Below are positions 32,240 to 36,028 of a stretch of 36,028 bases of DNA, in pieces. Position numbers and translations under genes: made by a program. Within the stretch, counting starts at the first letter, position 1; each line of letters begins with the position of its first letter. The stretch is from Pelagibacteraceae bacterium (GTDB lineage Bacteria; Pseudomonadota; Alphaproteobacteria; Pelagibacterales; Pelagibacteraceae), in the NCBI GenBank assembly GCA_008638225.1, contig VTPP01000012.1, forward strand, positions 1 to 36,028, written 5' to 3'. Under the pieces are notes generated by a model. It worked only from the letters and a program-made list of their open reading frames with translations, did no database searches and was not told the origin of the DNA.

Positions 32240-33709
32240 TTAACCTCTTTTTTTTGAAGGCATATCTTTAATTAAATAAATCAAAAATAAAACCGGCAAT
32301 CCTAAAACGGCTGTAAATATAAAAAAGAATGGATATCCGATTGCATCAACCATGGAACCAGCGTAGCCAGCAATTAATTTTGGAACAAATAGCATTATAG
32401 AACTAAAGAGCGCGTATTGTGTTGCTGTAAATTTCACGGAAGTGAGAGAAGAAAGATAAACCACAAAAGAAGCACCAGCAAATCCACTTGCAACGTTATC
32501 CGCAGTAATTACTGCTATTAAAAATATAATACTAATATCTGCAATGGCTAACCAAGCAAATAAAACATTACTCAGAGCTGCGATAATAGCACCAACAAGT
32601 AAACTTTGGATAACGCCTTTGTGCATGGAATAAAGTCCTCCGAGAAAACCACCCAGTATGGTAGCGAACAATCCAAAAAATTTTGAATAGGTTGCAATTT
32701 CTGTAATCTGATAACCTTTTTCCAAATAAAATACATTGGCCATGACGCCCATCACAATGTCGGCAATTCTATATAAGCCAATTAGCATTAATATAAATAA
32801 AGCAGCTTTTTTGTATCTCTGGCAAAATTCACTAATAGGTTCAATGTAGGCTAATCTAGCTTTATCCATGGAAATGAAATTAATTTTAGTAAAAAAAATC
32901 ATAACAAATATTGCAGCCGTTAAAGAAATAAATACTTTTAAAATATTTTCTAATGCACTTAATAATAAAGAATTATCAATGATTATTTTAGGTAAATAGC
33001 TGTAGAAAAGAAAAAAAGTAATAATAGACAATATCAAAACAAGCACAAAATTAATTTGAGAATGAGTTATTTTTTTCTTTATAATGATAGGTTCTTTAGA
33101 TGTAAGAGTTGCAAATATACCAACTAGCATAAGGCAGCCCATAATCTGGTATACATTTTTCCAAGTTTCAACATTGTAGCTTTCAACCCCAAAATACGCG
33201 GCCAACCACAAACTCCCAGCACCAGAGACAATCATCGCTATTCTGTATCCAGCAAGATACATCGATGATAATGCACCTTGTTTTTTGATCGTTGTGGATT
33301 CTATTCTAAAAGCATCAATAACAATGTCCTGAGTTGCGCTAGCAAATGCAATTAAAACTATTCCTATTGCTGTATAAAATAAATTTTTACTTGGATCTGT
33401 GAATGAGGTTATAAAAATAGATATAATGATAAAAATTTGAGATAATAAAAGCCAACTTTTTCGATGACCAATTCTAGAAAGAAAAGGTAATTTACAATGG
33501 TCAACTATGGGAGACCATAAAAATTTGAACGAATAAGCAAAACCAGCCCAGCTAAATAAAGTAATAGTGCTTCTTTCCACACCAGCTTTTACTAACCAGA
33601 CAGATAGAGTGGAAAAAATAAGAAGTAACGGTAAACCAGCCGAAAAACCAAACAAAGCCATACCCAATGACTTTTTATTTACAAGTGAGCTTATAACAGA
33701 AAAGTTCAT
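32240..33709 (-). CDS. ampG: AmpG-like major facilitator permease
   Basis: The 489-residue membrane protein is a major facilitator of the AmpG type. GFSAGLPLLLIFSTLSVWLV near residues 22-41, YSFKFLWSPIVDH, and SATQDIVIDAFRIES are AmpG-family landmarks. AmpG imports anhydro-muropeptides for peptidoglycan recycling; some marine homologues may carry other substrates. About 12-14 hydrophobic segments are present. It ends 37 bases before the EF-hand start and follows the cytochrome gene. Function by family is likely, not proven. Confidence 0.85.
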   Translation of the reverse strand: MNFSVISSLVNKKSLGMALFGFSAGLPLLLIFSTLSVWLVKAGVERSTITLFSWAGFAYSFKFLWSPIVDHCKLPFLSRIGHRKSWLLLSQIFIIISIFITSFTDPSKNLFYTAIGIVLIAFASATQDIVIDAFRIESTTIKKQGALSSMYLAGYRIAMIVSGAGSLWLAAYFGVESYNVETWKNVYQIMGCLMLVGIFATLTSKEPIIIKKKITHSQINFVLVLILSIITFFLFYSYLPKIIIDNSLLLSALENILKVFISLTAAIFVMIFFTKINFISMDKARLAYIEPISEFCQRYKKAALFILMLIGLYRIADIVMGVMANVFYLEKGYQITEIATYSKFFGLFATILGGFLGGLYSMHKGVIQSLLVGAIIAALSNVLFAWLAIADISIIFLIAVITADNVASGFAGASFVVYLSSLTSVKFTATQYALFSSIMLFVPKLIAGYAGSMVDAIGYPFFFIFTAVLGLPVLFLIYLIKDMPSKKRG

Positions 33710-33749
33710 TAACTAATTTGAACTATACAATAAATTAATTATTTAGATA

Positions 33750-34295
33750 TTACTTTAAGGGAGCTGGAGAATCACTTTTGCTATTTAGAAAAGCGATAAC
33801 GTTTGCTCTATCGCTTTCTTTGTTTAATCCTGCAAAAGCCATTTTGCTTCCCTTGATGTACTGTGTAGGCTTATATAAAAATTGATTTAGCTCTTCAAAT
33901 GTCCAGTTTTTTCCATGAGCCTGAAGAGCTGTTGAATATTTAAAGCCTTCATGAGCAGCAGATTTATTATTTACAATATTCCAGAGTCCAGGACCAATTT
34001 TATTGGCTCCACCTTTTTCTACAACATGACAAGCTGCACACTTTTTAAAAACATTTGCACCCTCATCAATACTTGCAGATGCTAGTAACGGAGTAATGGG
34101 ATTAAGTTGTGCCTCTTCTTTTTTCGGAGTTTCTGAATTGGCCTCTGCTTTCACCTGCACGCCCGCAATTTTGTATGCAGATTGTTTTGGTTTTTCTACA
34201 TGAAAAATAATATCGGAAATTTCTTTAACTCCAATTACTAATAAAATAGTAATCAGAATTGCGGCAGCGATTTTATTAAATTCAAAACTGTCCAT
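33750..34295 (-). CDS. cycM: Membrane-anchored c-type cytochrome (CycM/c552-like)
   Basis: The 181-residue protein has an uncleaved-looking N-terminal membrane helix (residues about 9-29), a proline- and glutamate-rich linker, and a class I cytochrome c domain. The haem motif CAACH is at residues 86-90, and the methionine ligand is Met152 in GSKMAFAGL. It resembles CycM/c552, which passes electrons from the bc1 complex to terminal oxidase. Position next to kdsB and pheA is the conserved alphaproteobacterial cycM-kdsB-pheA neighbourhood, here divergent. Confidence 0.92.
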   Translation of the reverse strand: MDSFEFNKIAAAILITILLVIGVKEISDIIFHVEKPKQSAYKIAGVQVKAEANSETPKKEEAQLNPITPLLASASIDEGANVFKKCAACHVVEKGGANKIGPGLWNIVNNKSAAHEGFKYSTALQAHGKNWTFEELNQFLYKPTQYIKGSKMAFAGLNKESDRANVIAFLNSKSDSPAPLK

Positions 34296-34385
34296 AATTG
34301 TTAGATTAAATCATATAGTATTTTGAGCAAGTTTTAGAGTATAAAATAAAGTTGTAGATGTCGCAGTATTTAAATTTTTAATTAA

Positions 34386-35111
34386 ATGAAAACAATAATT
34401 ATTATCCCCAGTCATTTACATGCAAAAAGATTACCGAATAAACCGTTATTATTAATCAAAAATGAACCTATGATCGTTCATGTTTGGAAGCAGGCAAAAA
34501 AAAGCAATATAGAAGAAGTTATCGTTGCAACATCTGATCAAGAAATAGCTGACGTTATTTCCAAACAAGGGGGAAAAAGTATTATTACAAACAATAATCA
34601 TACAAATGGGTCGGACAGAATTTTTGAGGCTGTAGAAAATTTAAATTTAAAACCAGATGTAATTATTAATGTACAGGGCGATATGCCATTGATTAATCCC
34701 GATGCTATTAATTACTTGTTTAATTTTATGAAAACAGAATCTGCAGGCATGGCGACACTTGCTAGCTATCTTGAAAAACAAGATGAAGCCAATCCCAATG
34801 TGGTTAAAGTTGAAACTAAAAATGAAATAAGCACAGGTAATTTTTCTTTAGCAAAAGATTTTTTTAGAAAAAAAGATGAAAGAACTAATCATATTTATCA
34901 TCATGTTGGTATTTATGCTTACCAATATCCCATCTTAAAAAAATATGTTGGTTTGCACAAAACAAAAAATGAGCTAGAAAGAAGTTTAGAGCAAATGAGA
35001 GCTCTGGATAACAATATTAAAATTCATGTAGGTTTTATAAAAGATTATCCACTAGGTGTTGATACGCAGGAAGATTTAGATAAAATTAGATTATTGTATA
35101 ATGAAAAATAA
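34386..35111 (+). CDS. kdsB: 3-deoxy-manno-octulosonate cytidylyltransferase
   Basis: The 241-residue enzyme activates Kdo with CTP for lipid A core synthesis. The nucleotide-binding start IIIPSHLHAKRLPNKPLLLI (residues about 4-23), ATSDQEIADVISKQGGK, NVQGDMPLINPDAI and HHVGIYAYQYPILKKYV are all typical of KdsB. The usual SRL in the first motif is AKRLP here. Its presence fits a Gram-negative outer membrane. The stop overlaps the pheA start by 11 bases, so the genes are probably co-translated. Confidence 0.94.
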   Translation: MKTIIIIPSHLHAKRLPNKPLLLIKNEPMIVHVWKQAKKSNIEEVIVATSDQEIADVISKQGGKSIITNNNHTNGSDRIFEAVENLNLKPDVIINVQGDMPLINPDAINYLFNFMKTESAGMATLASYLEKQDEANPNVVKVETKNEISTGNFSLAKDFFRKKDERTNHIYHHVGIYAYQYPILKKYVGLHKTKNELERSLEQMRALDNNIKIHVGFIKDYPLGVDTQEDLDKIRLLYNEK

Positions 35112-35943
35112 AATAGCATTTCAAGGAGAATTGGGAGCCTACTCTCACTTGGCTTCAACCAAAATGTTTGGAAGTGCAGAAGTTCTTCCTTGTAAAACCT
35201 TTGAAGATGTTTTTCAAATATGCAAAAAAAACAATAATATTATTTCAGTTATACCGATAGAAAATTCTTTAGCAGGACGAGTTGCAGATATCCATTATTT
35301 ACTTCCAAGGTATAAATTAAAAATAATCGGAGAATATTTTCATAATGTTGAGCATTGTTTACTTGCCAATAAAGGAGTTAAATTGAAGGACATTAAGTTT
35401 GTTAGAAGTCATGCGCAAGCAATTGGACAGTGCCAAAAAAATTTAAACAAATATAAATTAACTTCAATCGTTGCAGCAGATACAGCTGGATCAGCAAAAT
35501 ATATTTCTGAAAATTACAGCACCTCTGAAGCAGCAATAGCATCATCTTTAGCAGCTAAAATTTATAATTTAAATATTTTGAAGAAATGTTTTGAAGATAG
35601 GAGAGGAAATACTACTAGATTTCTAATAATGAAAAAAAACCATAAATTTCCTAAACTTATTAAAGGAAAAAAATTTATTACTAGCTGTATATTTATGATT
35701 AAAAGTACCCCAGGAGCTCTTTTTAAGGCACTGGGCGGATTTGCAAAAAACAATGTTAATTTAACAAAGCTCGAGAGTTTTTCGGTTAATAATACGTTTT
35801 TGCAAACAATATTTTATTTAGATATCGAAGGTCATGCAGAAAATAAATTTGTAAAACAATCTATTCAAGAATTAAAAAAATACACTAAAAAATTAGATAT
35901 TTTAGGGATTTATATAGCAGATAAATTCCGCTACAAAAAATAA
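35101..35943 (+). CDS. pheA: Prephenate dehydratase with ACT domain
   Basis: The 280-residue monofunctional enzyme converts prephenate to phenylpyruvate. The catalytic PDT domain (residues about 3-180) shows AFQGELGAYSHLASTKMFG, PIENSLAGRVADIHYLL and the active-site TRF in NTTRFLIMKK. The ACT domain follows at about 192-275 with GALFKALGGFAKNNVNLTKL and ESFSV, equivalent to the GAL and ESRP phenylalanine-binding motifs, the latter altered. Feedback inhibition by phenylalanine is expected but the ESRP change may weaken it. The chorismate mutase domain is absent. It overlaps kdsB by 11 bases. Confidence 0.95.
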   Translation: MKNKIAFQGELGAYSHLASTKMFGSAEVLPCKTFEDVFQICKKNNNIISVIPIENSLAGRVADIHYLLPRYKLKIIGEYFHNVEHCLLANKGVKLKDIKFVRSHAQAIGQCQKNLNKYKLTSIVAADTAGSAKYISENYSTSEAAIASSLAAKIYNLNILKKCFEDRRGNTTRFLIMKKNHKFPKLIKGKKFITSCIFMIKSTPGALFKALGGFAKNNVNLTKLESFSVNNTFLQTIFYLDIEGHAENKFVKQSIQELKKYTKKLDILGIYIADKFRYKK

Positions 35944-35981
35944 TATACGGAATCTTTCCTATCGTTTTTTTTCTATCTTGT

Positions 35982-36028
35982 TATACTATTGCCTTGGGGA
36001 ATTGGTAGCAGGTGGATGTTGCGCTAAT
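35982..36028 (+). other. Promoter-like TATACT and possible start of an RNA gene, cut by the window end
   Basis: After pheA there is a T-run (35965-35972) following a weak GGAA/TTCC hairpin, then TATACT at 35982-35987, a near-consensus -10. The next bases, from about 35991, run GCCTTGGGGAATTGG and GGTGGATGTTGCGCTAAT, unusually GC-rich for this genome, with no open frame seen. This base composition and position suit a structured RNA. The signal recognition particle RNA (ffs) lies between the pheA region and dnaX in other alphaproteobacteria, so it is my best guess, but the diagnostic GGTCAGGTCCGGAAGGAAGC-type core would lie beyond the window. Confidence 0.3.

Overview
The window is a gene-dense, strongly AT-rich (about 30% G+C by eye) bacterial chromosome segment. 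Gene content, small gaps, compact proteins and the paired SAM-II and TPP riboswitches point to an alphaproteobacterium of the SAR11 clade (Pelagibacterales, 'Candidatus Pelagibacter'-like). This placement is inference; no 16S gene is present. I see no CRISPR array, insertion sequence, prophage or integrase, and no gene-free stretch longer than about 220 bases.

Layout. 1-1109 (+): the end of the ATP synthase operon (atpD partial, atpC). 1102-8180 (-): a long housekeeping run read from a strong promoter before rplU: rplU, rpmA, obgE, proB, proA, nadD, rsfS, rlmH, ctpA, rppH. 8251-9758: gloB and a divergent methyltransferase-like gene. 9760-11550 (-): metX-metW behind a SAM-II riboswitch, divergent from hisC-tyrC (+, 11623-13625). 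13622-17066 (-): argH, a 40-residue lipoprotein gene (lptM-like), lysA and plsC, divergent from a tlpA-like thioredoxin gene. 17638-20765: a HIG1-like membrane protein, a carboxylesterase, an HNH endonuclease, and the minus-strand run yqaA-dsbB-coq7. 20871-23020 (+): tRNA-Leu(CAA), an acyl-CoA synthetase almost abutting it, then a 34-residue extremely lysine-rich protein with its own promoter, 5' hairpin and terminator. 23072-27174 (-): SUV3-type RNA helicase, TerB-like protein, ferredoxin FdxA and a CarD regulator. 27291-28742 (-): zinc-ribbon membrane protein, NlpC/P60 peptidase, acylphosphatase. 28825-31828 (+): a TPP riboswitch followed by a putative outer-membrane porin, a ThiV-like sodium symporter and a TauE/SafE permease. 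31829-34295 (-): EF-hand protein, AmpG-like permease, membrane-anchored cytochrome c. 34386-35943 (+): kdsB-pheA. The last ~40 bases may be the start of an RNA gene.

How the genes work together. Several amino-acid routes are represented: proline (proBA), methionine (metXW), lysine (lysA), arginine (argH), and phenylalanine/tyrosine (pheA, tyrC, with hisC as a possible shared aminotransferase). The most interesting unit is the TPP-riboswitch operon. SAR11 cells are known to need the thiamin pyrimidine precursor HMP and to carry ThiV as its proposed inner-membrane transporter. Here the riboswitch-first gene encodes a beta-barrel protein, which suggests a complete outer- plus inner-membrane uptake route for a thiamin precursor, with a TauE/SafE permease of unknown role as third member.
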